A stretch of 64,000 nt of DNA. Source: a virus. Numbering within the stretch: the stretch's first letter is position 1; each line of letters starts with the position of its first letter. The notes beneath the pieces are model-generated. The model had not been told where the DNA came from, did not search any database, and saw nothing but the letters and a program-made list of their open reading frames with translations. The position numbers and the translations under genes were made by a program. This document shows, piece after piece, positions 8,448-16,026 of the stretch. Where the stretch lies: the IMG/VR virus record IMGVR_UViG_3300020153_000001, positions 1-64,000 of that record; one strand, given 5' to 3'.

Positions 8448-8549
8448 CTAACGAATTACCACAAAACAAGCAAGCTTGTTTAACTCCGGAGTCAAAACCT
8501 GAAGAAAGGCGTAATGAAGCTGGCCTTGAATAACACGGTTAAGCCGCAT
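8448..8549 (-). CDS. Possible 33-aa small ORF spanning a palindrome
   Basis: ATG at 8549 has AAGGAT nine bases upstream and an open frame of 33 codons that runs through palindrome copy 3 (read as LTPEL). It may be a leader peptide for the protease gene or chance. Nothing about the sequence suggests a function. Confidence 0.25.
   Translation of the reverse strand: MRLNRVIQGQLHYAFLQVLTPELNKLACFVVIR
8478..8497. repeat. Genome-wide palindrome, copy 3 (two mismatches)
   Basis: GTTTAACTCCGGAGTCAAAA, differing from the consensus at the first and fifth bases. It lies 89 bases upstream of the protease ATG and touches a small hairpin (8464-8481). Confidence 0.85.
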
Positions 8550-8578
8550 TATTACTATCCTTGTAAACAATATGAAGA

Positions 8579-8598
8579 TTTTGACTCCGGAGTCAAAA
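8579..8598. repeat. Genome-wide palindrome, copy 4 (perfect)
   Basis: Perfect TTTTGACTCCGGAGTCAAAA. Its A-run on the plus strand supplies the T-tail of the minus-strand terminator at 8595-8638. On the minus strand a CATATT hexamer lies 17 bases after its TTGACT, so this one copy could also act as a promoter for the protease. Confidence 0.95.
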
Positions 8599-8638
8599 AA
8601 TTCGCCCCGCCCGCCAAATCCGTTGTAGCGGGCGGGGC
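8595..8638 (-). terminator. Strong rho-independent terminator joined to a palindrome
   Basis: Minus-strand 11-bp GC stem GCCCCGCCCGC / GCGGGCGGGGC (8604-8638, 13-base loop), then GAA and six T formed by palindrome copy 4. It ends the operon 10639-8662. Confidence 0.85.
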
Positions 8639-8661
8639 ATTCCCCAAGGAGACGCGTATCG

Positions 8662-8865
8662 CTAATTATTACCGAAAAGCTTATCCAAGCACAACCGTAC
8701 TGTCACAGACGACGTGTTCTGTAATTCAGATTTTACTAATGACATAATATCGTCAACTTTACTGCATAACCAGGCAAAGCTATCGGCCGTAATGGCCACA
8801 ACTACTCTGGCGTTACCTGCTTCGTTAGTGTGTGGATCGTAAGGACTAATAATAAGTCCTATCAT
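8662..8865 (-). CDS. Small hypothetical protein, 67 aa
   Basis: ATG at 8865 has GGTGA seven bases upstream. The product mixes strands and helices (MIGLIISPYD, ARVVVAITADSFAWL) and ends at a terminator. The same frame stays open upstream to about 9000 and reads plausibly as protein (for example FDASNVPVIPAALRG), but contains no ATG, GTG or TTG, so a longer form would need an unusual start such as the ACG at 8952 after GGGAG. I keep the short form. No family recognised. Confidence 0.5.
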   Translation of the reverse strand: MIGLIISPYDPHTNEAGNARVVVAITADSFAWLCSKVDDIMSLVKSELQNTSSVTVRLCLDKLFGNN

Positions 8866-8954
8866 AACATCATCACCATTGCTAAGGCCGATTACGCCTC
8901 TGAGCGCAGCAGGTATTACTGGTACGTTGCTAGCGTCAAAGTTGTTTGCCGTCG

Positions 8955-9308
8955 CTACGCTCCCTTCAGCGATTTGAAAGGGTCCATAAATAGCTTAATA
9001 CTGTCATCAGCTTTTTCGGCTTCTACAGACGTGATGTATTCCCAGCCCCTACTCCTAAGCCGTCTATCTAATATTTCGAGGCTGCACCAGCTAATCAGCC
9101 CGTTCGTAAATATAACGGCGAAAACGAGGCTTAATCCGCCAGCCCACAATGCCATAATCAATGTCATAAACCCCAATGCTTCAACATATGCCCCATGCCA
9201 CAAAAGCCAAAAGGGGCCAAATAGAAGAGCAGGGATATTAATCTTAGACACGCGAATGGTACGGAAACCGCCGTCGCAGCCAAACTTGTAAATCCTATAT
9301 ACTGCCAT
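8955..9308 (-). CDS. DUF2628-like small membrane protein
   Basis: 117 residues. The N-terminal strand pair (MAVYRIYKFG, GGFRTIRVSK) followed by INIPALLFGPFWLLWHG matches the pattern of DUF2628 proteins, in which a soluble beta hairpin leads into a proline-rich membrane segment. Membrane spans are likely at about residues 26-46 and 50-75. The family is found in bacteria and has no defined role. ATG at 9308 follows AGAGGAG. It is four bases downstream of the gene at 9312-10175, so the two are co-transcribed. Confidence 0.7.
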   Translation of the reverse strand: MAVYRIYKFGCDGGFRTIRVSKINIPALLFGPFWLLWHGAYVEALGFMTLIMALWAGGLSLVFAVIFTNGLISWCSLEILDRRLRSRGWEYITSVEAEKADDSIKLFMDPFKSLKGA

Positions 9309-9311
9309 TTT

Positions 9312-10175
9312 TTACTCCTCTAAGAGGGGTAACAAGGAACCCTTCGCCATGGCCGCCAACTTTTGACACTGTGCAAACATCTTACTCCGTTTTAACGACT
9401 TGAACTTTATGTTATATGATGACAGCATAGGTAACAGAGAATCACGCATCTCTTTCTCGCTAGGTGTAAGTCGCGATTTCTTATCGAATAAACTGCGCTC
9501 TATTCTTTTAACACTTCTCGAACCGCCTATTATGTTTATCGAAGAATGCACTGGAATGAATTTCAATACCTTACTTATTACCGACATATAAGCGTACGTA
9601 ACGGAAACGCGTGGCATATAGCCAACAAATTTTCCCATAACGACGTTGCGATCAACTAATAAGGCAGCCCAGCCCTTGATTGCATTTTTGCCCTTACCGT
9701 TGACGTGTATATACAAGTTATATGGTCTACCATCGTTAGACGGTAGTAGATCTGAACCAATTTGCGATGCGAGCTGTCTAGACCGCTCTTTGTTTAGATT
9801 CGTTAGAGATTCGACAGTCGACATATTAAGCCTTTCAAACAGATCACTAGGTTCGTCGCCATTGCTATCAGGTACGCGAGAGCTCCTTGTAGTTTTTATT
9901 ATGATCCGCTTGCGATCTTCTATCTCAGAAGGCGTTGGTACTTTGTGTCGACGAAGTAGAGAAAGCTCTTCCGGCGTGACTTCGCCGAATTCGCTATGTA
10001 CGAGCTCGCGTAGCTTTGCATAACAACCATCTACCGATAGCTCTACTGATGATTTAATAAGATCCCTTAGATGCTTTTTATCTATGTTTAGTAGCTTACT
10101 TAGATGTGATATCTTCGTAGGGCCGTGTCGTCTAACATAGTCTTCAACGAAGAGCAGAGCGGTTTCGTCGTTCAT
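9312..10175 (-). CDS. Winged-helix protein with degenerate RNase H-like domain
   Basis: 287 residues. Residues 1-60 read like a winged helix-turn-helix (FVEDYVRRHGPTKISHLSKLL with KHLRDLIKSS). Residues 150-280 follow the RNase HI layout: YIHVNGKGKN, GWAALLVDRN, the helix SVTYAYMSVISKVLKFIP, strand NIIGGSRSV and a final FAQCQKLAAMA helix. All four acidic catalytic positions appear replaced (Asn158, no Glu near 195, Gly217 or Gly218, Gln271), so it would bind rather than cut nucleic acid. Start ATG at 10175 has AAAGGGAGA upstream. The RNase H comparison is by eye and tentative. It lies 20 bases downstream of the resolvase gene. Confidence 0.6.
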   Translation of the reverse strand: MNDETALLFVEDYVRRHGPTKISHLSKLLNIDKKHLRDLIKSSVELSVDGCYAKLRELVHSEFGEVTPEELSLLRRHKVPTPSEIEDRKRIIIKTTRSSRVPDSNGDEPSDLFERLNMSTVESLTNLNKERSRQLASQIGSDLLPSNDGRPYNLYIHVNGKGKNAIKGWAALLVDRNVVMGKFVGYMPRVSVTYAYMSVISKVLKFIPVHSSINIIGGSRSVKRIERSLFDKKSRLTPSEKEMRDSLLPMLSSYNIKFKSLKRSKMFAQCQKLAAMAKGSLLPLLEE

Positions 10176-10195
10176 CGATCATCTCCCTTTCTAAC

Positions 10196-10639
10196 CTACG
10201 TATTACATTTCACGTCTAGCATACACGCATACGCAATCAGTAGAGCGTCGGCTGTCTGCTCTGTAATATCGGCAACATTAGGAAACAGATTCTGTGCTTT
10301 CTGTTTGGCCAGCTTCTTGTTACCTTTTGAAGAAAACCTAATACGTCTCTGCCATGCTACAGGCCTTATGCCATCAAACGGTATCTCTAAAGCGGTGAGG
10401 ACGCCTCTTAAGAAACCATAGTTTTTGCCAAACTTAAATGTCGACGCTACGCCCTGCCTCGGCATGGCGTGTACGTCTTCTATATAGCACATTATCGGAG
10501 CATATTCCTCCTTTATTCTGCAAAATAAGTCAAATATATCGCGCTCTGTCGACGGCATCCTGAAAACAACAGCTGACATGTTATCTAAAATTACGGCAAC
10601 AGCGCCGTTTTGACCAGGATCTATGCCAAGAACGCTCAT
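10196..10639 (-). CDS. RuvC-like Holliday junction resolvase
   Basis: 147 residues starting MSVLGIDPG. Catalytic acids of the RuvC/poxvirus A22 type are visible: Asp7 (GIDPGQNG), Glu54 (YIEDVHAMPRQG) and Asp131 (TEQTADALLIAYA). The segment FKFGKNYGFLRG is typical of the family. It cleaves four-way DNA junctions made by recombination or replication, needed before packaging. I chose the ATG at 10639, because the longer frame reads through palindrome copy 5, whose GGAG lies eight bases before this ATG and acts as its ribosome site. It heads the operon 10639-8662 with the RNase H-like protein. Confidence 0.93.
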   Translation of the reverse strand: MSVLGIDPGQNGAVAVILDNMSAVVFRMPSTERDIFDLFCRIKEEYAPIMCYIEDVHAMPRQGVASTFKFGKNYGFLRGVLTALEIPFDGIRPVAWQRRIRFSSKGNKKLAKQKAQNLFPNVADITEQTADALLIAYACMLDVKCNT

Positions 10640-10641
10640 TT

Positions 10642-10661
10642 TTTTGACTCCGGAGTCAAAA
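10642..10661. repeat. Genome-wide palindrome, copy 5, containing a ribosome-binding site
   Basis: Perfect TTTTGACTCCGGAGTCAAAA ending two bases before the resolvase ATG on the minus strand. Its GGAG is at eight-base spacing and there is no other Shine-Dalgarno sequence. Confidence 0.95.
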
Positions 10662-10698
10662 GTTCGTAGATTCTCACATAAATTGTGCACAAACAGCT

Positions 10699-10756
10699 AA
10701 AAAATTCAACGGCGGCCTGACTGATCCAACCGGGGACCAGCCAGGCCGCCTTTTTT
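10699..10756. terminator. Hairpin terminator, possibly bidirectional
   Basis: Stem GGCGGCCTG / CAGGCCGCC (10711-10719 with 10742-10750). On the plus strand it is followed directly by six T; on the minus strand six T follow after a six-base gap. All genes here are on the minus strand, so it closes the gene at 10775-11296 and may also stop antisense transcripts. Confidence 0.7.
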
Positions 10757-10774
10757 CAATGTCGAATCAAATTT

Positions 10775-11296
10775 TTATGGATTTCTAACCTTTCTGTGTA
10801 GGATGTAAGACCGCGGTAGGGCACTCGCTAGCGCGCGAGGTACGGCCCCGTACGCGGCCTTTGTCGTATACGGGACTATTGGCGGAAATATTGGATCTCC
10901 GCCCGGGAAGGTCGGCAGCACGTAAGCGCTGATAGGGTGTCTTGCCCCCGCCTCGGCTGCCCGAACTACGAGCCGGGCCATAGATGACACATAGGTCCTA
11001 GACGGGTCCCACGACCAGACCTCCCCAATCATCCTGCGGTCTACGCCCTCGCCGATAGGGTACGGCTCCAGCCGGATGCCGTAACACCGGGCGAACCCGT
11101 CTGGAAAGACGGTGACCGCGCCGCAGTAGAGACCGCGGTCGTTCGTCCCGTGGGCGGGCCAATATAGCCCTGTCACGGGAGTCTTCAGGGTCTTCGTCCG
11201 TTCCTTCATTTCGTCGATGTACGACGGCAGCAGACCGATCTCCGCCGCTACTTCGTCATGAGTAACTTCTACTTCATTACGAATGGCGTCCGACAT
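10775..11296 (-). CDS. Hypothetical protein, 173 aa, GC-rich monocistron
   Basis: Starts at MSDAIRNEVE with GAAGGAG six bases upstream; the in-frame extension to 11386 would read through a terminator hairpin. The body has strand-rich, aromatic segments (GLYWPAHGTNDRGLYCGAVTVFPDG) and a Pro/Ala-rich C-terminus. The sequence is visibly more GC-rich than its neighbours and the gene is flanked by terminators on both sides, so it looks like a separately acquired single-gene unit (a moron-type insertion). No family recognised. Confidence 0.65.
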   Translation of the reverse strand: MSDAIRNEVEVTHDEVAAEIGLLPSYIDEMKERTKTLKTPVTGLYWPAHGTNDRGLYCGAVTVFPDGFARCYGIRLEPYPIGEGVDRRMIGEVWSWDPSRTYVSSMARLVVRAAEAGARHPISAYVLPTFPGGDPIFPPIVPYTTKAAYGAVPRALASALPRSYILHRKVRNP

Positions 11297-11344
11297 TGTG
11301 AACTCCTTCACTACTTTGGCCAGGGCCTGGGTTCCTGGCCAAGC

Positions 11345-11384
11345 AAAAAAAATGTTGCCTTGCTTGCCCAGGCACAAGCAAGGC
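11345..11384 (-). terminator. Strong rho-independent terminator
   Basis: Minus-strand stem GCCTTGCTTG / CAAGCAAGGC (11357-11384, eight-base loop), then AACA and eight T. It is the second of two tandem hairpins after the rad50-like gene. Confidence 0.85.
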
Positions 11385-11404
11385 ATTCCCTAGTTAAAAA
11401 ACGA

Positions 11405-11439
11405 CAAAAAGTAAACCGGGAAGGCTACAAAGCCTTCCC
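11405..11439 (-). terminator. Probable rho-independent terminator
   Basis: Minus-strand 9-bp stem GGGAAGGCT / AGCCTTCCC (11418-11439, four-base loop) followed by GGTTTACTTTTT. With the hairpin just downstream it forms a double terminator for the propeller-Mre11-Rad50 operon. Confidence 0.7.
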
Positions 11440-11470
11440 AATATTAAATGCCAACATTTTAGGCAACTAT

Positions 11471-13183
11471 TTAGAGTTGTATGACAGTATCGAACGCCGA
11501 TTGTATGTCCTGACAATGGCTAATAACTAGTAGCTTAGTCCCCTCGTTACGACACGCATCTGCAACCTTTCGCATCAGATCCCTAAGAGCAGAGATCCTG
11601 GCGCTGTCTAGGAAGGCTGTGGGCTCGTCTAACGCAATAAATTTGAATCGACCACCTAAAAGCCTTAAAATAGCAAGCTTCATAGCGACAGATATCGCAA
11701 CACGCTGTCCGCCAGATAATAAATTATCTGGAAGTGTATTTGAACCGAACACGGCAGATAACACCATTGATCCGTCTCGGTAGCAGGCCTTAAATGGCGT
11801 CTCTAATACGTCTAGGTATTCGTTAATACTATCGACAAGATTGCCTAGGACGAACGCAGATGCCTGTGCCGATAAATTACGCCAATGGAAAACATCCCTG
11901 ATTTTGTTTATATAATCTCTCTTTTGCTGGTATTTGCCCATTTTTAGAAGCCGCCGCTTTCGGCTAAGTTCTTCATACGCTTTAGCGATTTCGTTCATAG
12001 TAGCATCTGTTTCGGCTACCAATTGCTCGGCGTCAAGATCACAAAGTTCGCCATCTTCCGGTAACAGAAACGTGCTTATTCTATTAGCCAACGTTGCAAT
12101 TTCCGACTCTAACAATTTGGCTCTATCGTCAAGCGTCGATAGCTCGACGCGTTTACTGGATTGCTCGTTCGTATGATAAGCTATAGAAGCTCGAAGATCA
12201 GCAAGTTTGTTGATAGTTGACCGATCAATGTCCTTTGGCATAAGGTGAGTTAGAAGGTCGGCAACGTGTTGTAGAACGTCAGCGATAGCTTTATATTCGC
12301 CATCAGCACAGCCTTTGCGCTTTATATCGTCAATGACAAGTGAGTATGCTTCCTGAAGTTTAACACTTGCCTCGACAGAAGCAGCTTCTGGCTCAATCTC
12401 CTTGATTTTTGATACAATCTCGGAAATGGCGGTATTTATATTGTCGAGCTCAGCCTGCTTTTTGACAATCTGCTGCTTAGTCGCAGCGAGTTCGCCGTCT
12501 TTGATGACCATGAGTCGATTAAGCTCTTCAATCCTAGCGCGATTCTTTGCTGCGTTTTGCTTTGCAATGGCCGCATTGCGCTTTGATTTAAGCTCACTTA
12601 GCCTACTACGAAGCTCAGTAAGCTTATGTTCTAACCGATCAAGCTCGACCTCATCGACAGGCTCTACTTTACCGTAGTCCGGATATTCAGAGAGCGCGTC
12701 GGTCAACCATTCGTATCTTGATTTAATGCCACTTACTCCTGGGATAAGAGAAGATAACATATTGACACGCTTCGATTCCGTACCCATAAAGAACTCACAC
12801 ATCATTTCCTGTCTTGCTAATAGAGTATCAATGGCCTCTTCGGAAATATCAAAGTAGTCGAGAATATATTTAGTCGCCGCAGAAGACCCAGAAATGGTGT
12901 TATCGATATGGCGAAGTTCGGCCTGACTTCCACGCCTTCCTATCTTTCGTCTTATGAAAATATCATCGTCACATATAAGCTCAACAACAGCCTCGTCACT
13001 TCCTATAGATATCGTATCTTTTAGATCTCCATAGACACATCCGGTAAGTGTAAAGCGGATAGCTTCCACGATGGTGCTCTTGCCGGCCCCATTCGGCCCT
13101 AAAACCAATGTCGCAGGACCAAACTCAATTCTTATATCTTTATGCTTTCTAAAGTTATGTAGCGTTAAGCTTTTCAAACTCAT
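11471..13183 (-). CDS. Rad50/SbcC-like (T4 gp46-type) recombination ATPase
   Basis: 570 residues. Walker A GPNGAGKST at 29-37, ABC signature LLSGGQR at 488-494, Walker B FIALDEPT ending at 522 and D-loop FLDS; the middle (about 170-420) is coiled coil. It should form the ATPase of a double-strand-end processing complex with the Mre11-like product encoded directly upstream, whose stop shares one base with this ATG. The chain is short, close to T4 gp46, and I see no CxxC zinc hook at the coil apex (only one Cys near KGCADGEYK). It is followed by two terminators. Confidence 0.93.
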   Translation of the reverse strand: MSLKSLTLHNFRKHKDIRIEFGPATLVLGPNGAGKSTIVEAIRFTLTGCVYGDLKDTISIGSDEAVVELICDDDIFIRRKIGRRGSQAELRHIDNTISGSSAATKYILDYFDISEEAIDTLLARQEMMCEFFMGTESKRVNMLSSLIPGVSGIKSRYEWLTDALSEYPDYGKVEPVDEVELDRLEHKLTELRSRLSELKSKRNAAIAKQNAAKNRARIEELNRLMVIKDGELAATKQQIVKKQAELDNINTAISEIVSKIKEIEPEAASVEASVKLQEAYSLVIDDIKRKGCADGEYKAIADVLQHVADLLTHLMPKDIDRSTINKLADLRASIAYHTNEQSSKRVELSTLDDRAKLLESEIATLANRISTFLLPEDGELCDLDAEQLVAETDATMNEIAKAYEELSRKRRLLKMGKYQQKRDYINKIRDVFHWRNLSAQASAFVLGNLVDSINEYLDVLETPFKACYRDGSMVLSAVFGSNTLPDNLLSGGQRVAISVAMKLAILRLLGGRFKFIALDEPTAFLDSARISALRDLMRKVADACRNEGTKLLVISHCQDIQSAFDTVIQL

Positions 13184-14253
13184 CAGCCCAACTCCTTGCT
13201 AATCTTGGCGCCGTTTTCTCCGAGGATATTTTGCACTATAGACCTGATCTCGGACGGACTAGATGCCGATAGTACGCTTTCAATATCTTTAAGGCGCGGA
13301 TCTCCGGAGTACATCCGTGTTATGACTTGCTTAATGTCGAAACAGCCAGACATTGTTCTGTCTATATGCTGATCCTCCTTTTTATCTTGTAACAATACAT
13401 GTATACACACGGCATGCATGGTAGAAACCGCCTTTAACACAGTACTATGCAACTCAGCCGGATATCGCAGAATACATGCCGGTGTTGATAACTGATCCGG
13501 CGTATCTTGTGACGGATTGAACGAATTGACTTCGCTGATGGCCTCGTCTAGCGCATCGGCGTCGCGTATTGTAAAATCAAACCATTTCCGCGAAGGTATT
13601 CGTATGCTCGAATAGGAAAGATCGTCATATATAGCCCAAATGCTGCACGTCTTTGGTTCGCTAAGCCGTTGTGGTGTTATAGCGCCCGGCGATAAAATCT
13701 TCGGTAGGTCGTCGCCAAGGTCGAACACTACGTGTTCATGCCAGTCGCCAGAAATGACCAGCTTTTTCTTAGCTAACGCCGGTAACGGATCTTGTATACC
13801 GAACGGCCAATTAGGTCGTTTCCAGTTCTGATGTGTCACAAGGACGTCGCAAGATATAGGAGAAAGAGGCTTATACGAAAAGTCCAGCCCGCCTATCCAT
13901 ATGTTTTCGACCACGTACGATGATAATATACCATTCAAATGAAAGGCACGGCCAATGGACGACAAGATTGGTACCTTATTAAGGTCGTGCTGGCCTTGTA
14001 CGAATAGCACGGCACAGCCCGCGTTTTCGCATTGATAAACAAAGCGGGCACATTTTGATAACGATTCACCGTTTACTGCCTTAGTATCAAATATGTCGCC
14101 AGCCAGGATAAAACATCTAGGACACAGTCGTTCGACTTCGCGCCATATAAGATCAATTAGTATGTCCACATCGTTTTTTAGCTCTAGAGGGATATGGCTC
14201 CTCACGTGATCTGAGATGTGCCAATCAGCCGACGCTAAAGCTAGTACCCTCAT
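13183..14253 (-). CDS. Mre11/SbcD-like (T4 gp47-type) nuclease
   Basis: 356 residues. Calcineurin-type metallophosphoesterase motifs are in order: D10-W-H12, GDIFD at 52-56, GQHD at 87-90 (usually GNHD), VTHQN at 139-143 and GDWHEH at 169-174. These bind two metal ions that cut DNA ends. The C-terminal part would be the capping and Rad50-binding region. The Asn to Gln change in the third motif is conservative but unusual. ATG at 14253 follows AAGGAG; the gene overlaps the propeller gene upstream by four bases (ATGA). Confidence 0.93.
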   Translation of the reverse strand: MRVLALASADWHISDHVRSHIPLELKNDVDILIDLIWREVERLCPRCFILAGDIFDTKAVNGESLSKCARFVYQCENAGCAVLFVQGQHDLNKVPILSSIGRAFHLNGILSSYVVENIWIGGLDFSYKPLSPISCDVLVTHQNWKRPNWPFGIQDPLPALAKKKLVISGDWHEHVVFDLGDDLPKILSPGAITPQRLSEPKTCSIWAIYDDLSYSSIRIPSRKWFDFTIRDADALDEAISEVNSFNPSQDTPDQLSTPACILRYPAELHSTVLKAVSTMHAVCIHVLLQDKKEDQHIDRTMSGCFDIKQVITRMYSGDPRLKDIESVLSASSPSEIRSIVQNILGENGAKISKELG

Positions 14254-15161
14254 CGTATCTCCTTAGAAACAGCGTACTTGTAAGTTGGCAATCGCGCAGT
14301 CATACCAATAATACCCAGTAATGTCTTTCCATTGATACTGGCCAGTTTGTCTTTACCTATGAAAGCTATAGAGTAATCACCTAATGTAATCAGTAAACCT
14401 TTACTAACCAGTACGCACGCGGCAAACGGCGTGTCAACGACTACAGGATAGTCCGACGAAAAGTCGATATATATCGTTCCGATCCAAGATTGGCAATGGA
14501 CGATGCACGCGTCGCCGACGCTATAGACAGTAGCACGACTATTAGTTGTTGGAACACGTCGATATAACCTGTCACCTGTTATGATGTCAACAAGCCCGTC
14601 GGATACAGCTACCAGCGATGTAGCCGATACCGGGTATAACAACCTATATCTGTCCGCATTTACGCCGCAAAACCTACCGACGACCTCGTCAGTTGTAGCG
14701 TCGATAACTAGAACGTCGTTTTTGCTGCCATCAATCGCGGTGTATATGCATCTGTCGCTGTTGAACGACACGACACGATAACGCAAACGTTTACGTACGC
14801 CATCTATAACAACGCTTTCGTACGCATCATGTCTGCAAAAGAAACATCGCTTCCGCGCGCTGTAGTCGATAGCGCTTTTGTCGTATCTAATATGCGCAAA
14901 GCCTGGAACCTCGACGACAAATGAAGGAGTTACACGCGGCACCTCAAACAGCAGAAAGTAACCATTCCTACCTTCGCAATATGCGTAGTCAGACCTGGCC
15001 AATATACTGTCAAAAAGCGTAAACCGCCATTCTGGCAGTTCAACAAGATAGATATCATAGTTTCTGGCTTGTCGTTCAACATAATACAGCCGCCCATCAA
15101 GACCTTCTACAAAATGTCTTGCCGACTTAGCATAGACCGGTAGCAACTGACATACATCCAC
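14250..15161 (-). CDS. Beta-propeller-like protein (cluster member 1)
   Basis: 303 residues from a GTG with GGGAGG seven bases upstream. The chain is nearly all beta, with repeated four-strand blades and motifs such as FVEGLDGRLYYVE near the N-terminus, matching the (I/V)VEGxDGxIYxxD motif of the neighbouring paralogues. It carries several Cys residues (CFFCRH). No enzyme motif is seen. It directly precedes the Mre11 gene with a four-base overlap, so all propellers and the nuclease genes form one operon. Ligand-binding or interaction role inferred. Confidence 0.7.
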   Translation of the reverse strand: MDVCQLLPVYAKSARHFVEGLDGRLYYVERQARNYDIYLVELPEWRFTLFDSILARSDYAYCEGRNGYFLLFEVPRVTPSFVVEVPGFAHIRYDKSAIDYSARKRCFFCRHDAYESVVIDGVRKRLRYRVVSFNSDRCIYTAIDGSKNDVLVIDATTDEVVGRFCGVNADRYRLLYPVSATSLVAVSDGLVDIITGDRLYRRVPTTNSRATVYSVGDACIVHCQSWIGTIYIDFSSDYPVVVDTPFAACVLVSKGLLITLGDYSIAFIGKDKLASINGKTLLGIIGMTARLPTYKYAVSKEIR

Positions 15162-15177
15162 ATTTCCACCTCCCTTA

Positions 15178-15978
15178 TCAATTCATAGTAAGACAAACGT
15201 AGTGCTCGTCGTAAAAGTCCGGAACACTAACAACTAATGTATTGTTTGTTCCGACTATAGCGCTAATAACACTTCTAATATCTAGCATAAACAAACGAGG
15301 ATAGCCTGTGCTCGCGGTAAATACAGCACAGCCGTCCCTTGTCGCAGCGAATTCTGACACGCCATTTAATATAACGCTATTATTTGTCTTTGGGTCAATA
15401 ACATGCACTTTATTGCAGTCTTTAAGAATAACGCAGCCAAACATGACCGACACTTTGGACACGAAATCTGTATAAATATCCGCCTCCGCTATAGGCAAAA
15501 GGTTACTATCGCACAGCTGCAAGTTAACGCGCGGGATACAAACGCACAAGTTAACGACGCATGAAAGATCTGTTGAAAGCACGCAGTCGTGACGACCTAA
15601 AACTTCATAACTGTTACGAGCTACGTCGAGCACTAGCATGCTCTGTGCCGTTTCTATAAAGAACTTGTTGTCGATGACAGCAAACCTGCGAACCTCGGAA
15701 TCTATCTTAAACGGGAAATATATTTGTATTGTGTTAGACTCGCCGCCATTTATGCAGACACTGTCATTCTTGAGCATGAAAATTGTTTCGTGCAATGCGA
15801 AAAGCGCAAGCGCATCTTCCACCTTTTCATGTTCCCCAAACAGTTCTGGTGCAGATCGGAGAATCCCGCTATTGCCGACGCGACTAACGTTATCGCCGAT
15901 TAATACCTTTGACGTGGAACCGGCTACCCCATCGCTACGCGGCACGAAAGCTATTACCCCGTCTCGGCAGACGAACAT
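15178..15978 (-). CDS. Beta-propeller-like protein (cluster member 2), odd start
   Basis: 266 residues, all-beta. The start MFVCRDGVIAFVP resembles the internal LFVSRDGRIICV of the paralogue at 18319-19356, so the N-terminus may be truncated. No ribosome site precedes the ATG at 15978. Instead a 10-codon ORF with its own GAGG site (15984-16016) stops five bases before it, which suggests translational reinitiation or a frameshift that split the gene. Function unknown. Confidence 0.6.
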   Translation of the reverse strand: MFVCRDGVIAFVPRSDGVAGSTSKVLIGDNVSRVGNSGILRSAPELFGEHEKVEDALALFALHETIFMLKNDSVCINGGESNTIQIYFPFKIDSEVRRFAVIDNKFFIETAQSMLVLDVARNSYEVLGRHDCVLSTDLSCVVNLCVCIPRVNLQLCDSNLLPIAEADIYTDFVSKVSVMFGCVILKDCNKVHVIDPKTNNSVILNGVSEFAATRDGCAVFTASTGYPRLFMLDIRSVISAIVGTNNTLVVSVPDFYDEHYVCLTMN

Positions 15979-15983
15979 AGATG

Positions 15984-16016
15984 CTACATTCTGGCAGTTA
16001 CGTATTCGTCAGACAT
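15984..16016 (-). other. Ten-codon leader ORF or frameshifted N-terminus
   Basis: ATG at 16016, eight bases after GAGG, encodes MSDEYVTARM and stops at 15984. The next gene's ATG is five bases further on in another frame. Either a coupling minicistron or the broken 5' end of the downstream gene. Confidence 0.4.
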
Positions 16017-16026
16017 AAGGAAGGCC

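Noticed and set aside
8514-8747. Plus-strand frame of 77 codons
   Set aside because: It runs through palindrome copy 4 and the GC-rich terminator hairpin and overlaps the minus-strand gene at 8662; no ribosome site.
10640-10690. Earlier in-frame ATG for the RuvC-like gene
   Set aside because: It would be translated through the palindrome and lacks a ribosome site, while the ATG at 10639 gives the normal RuvC N-terminus.
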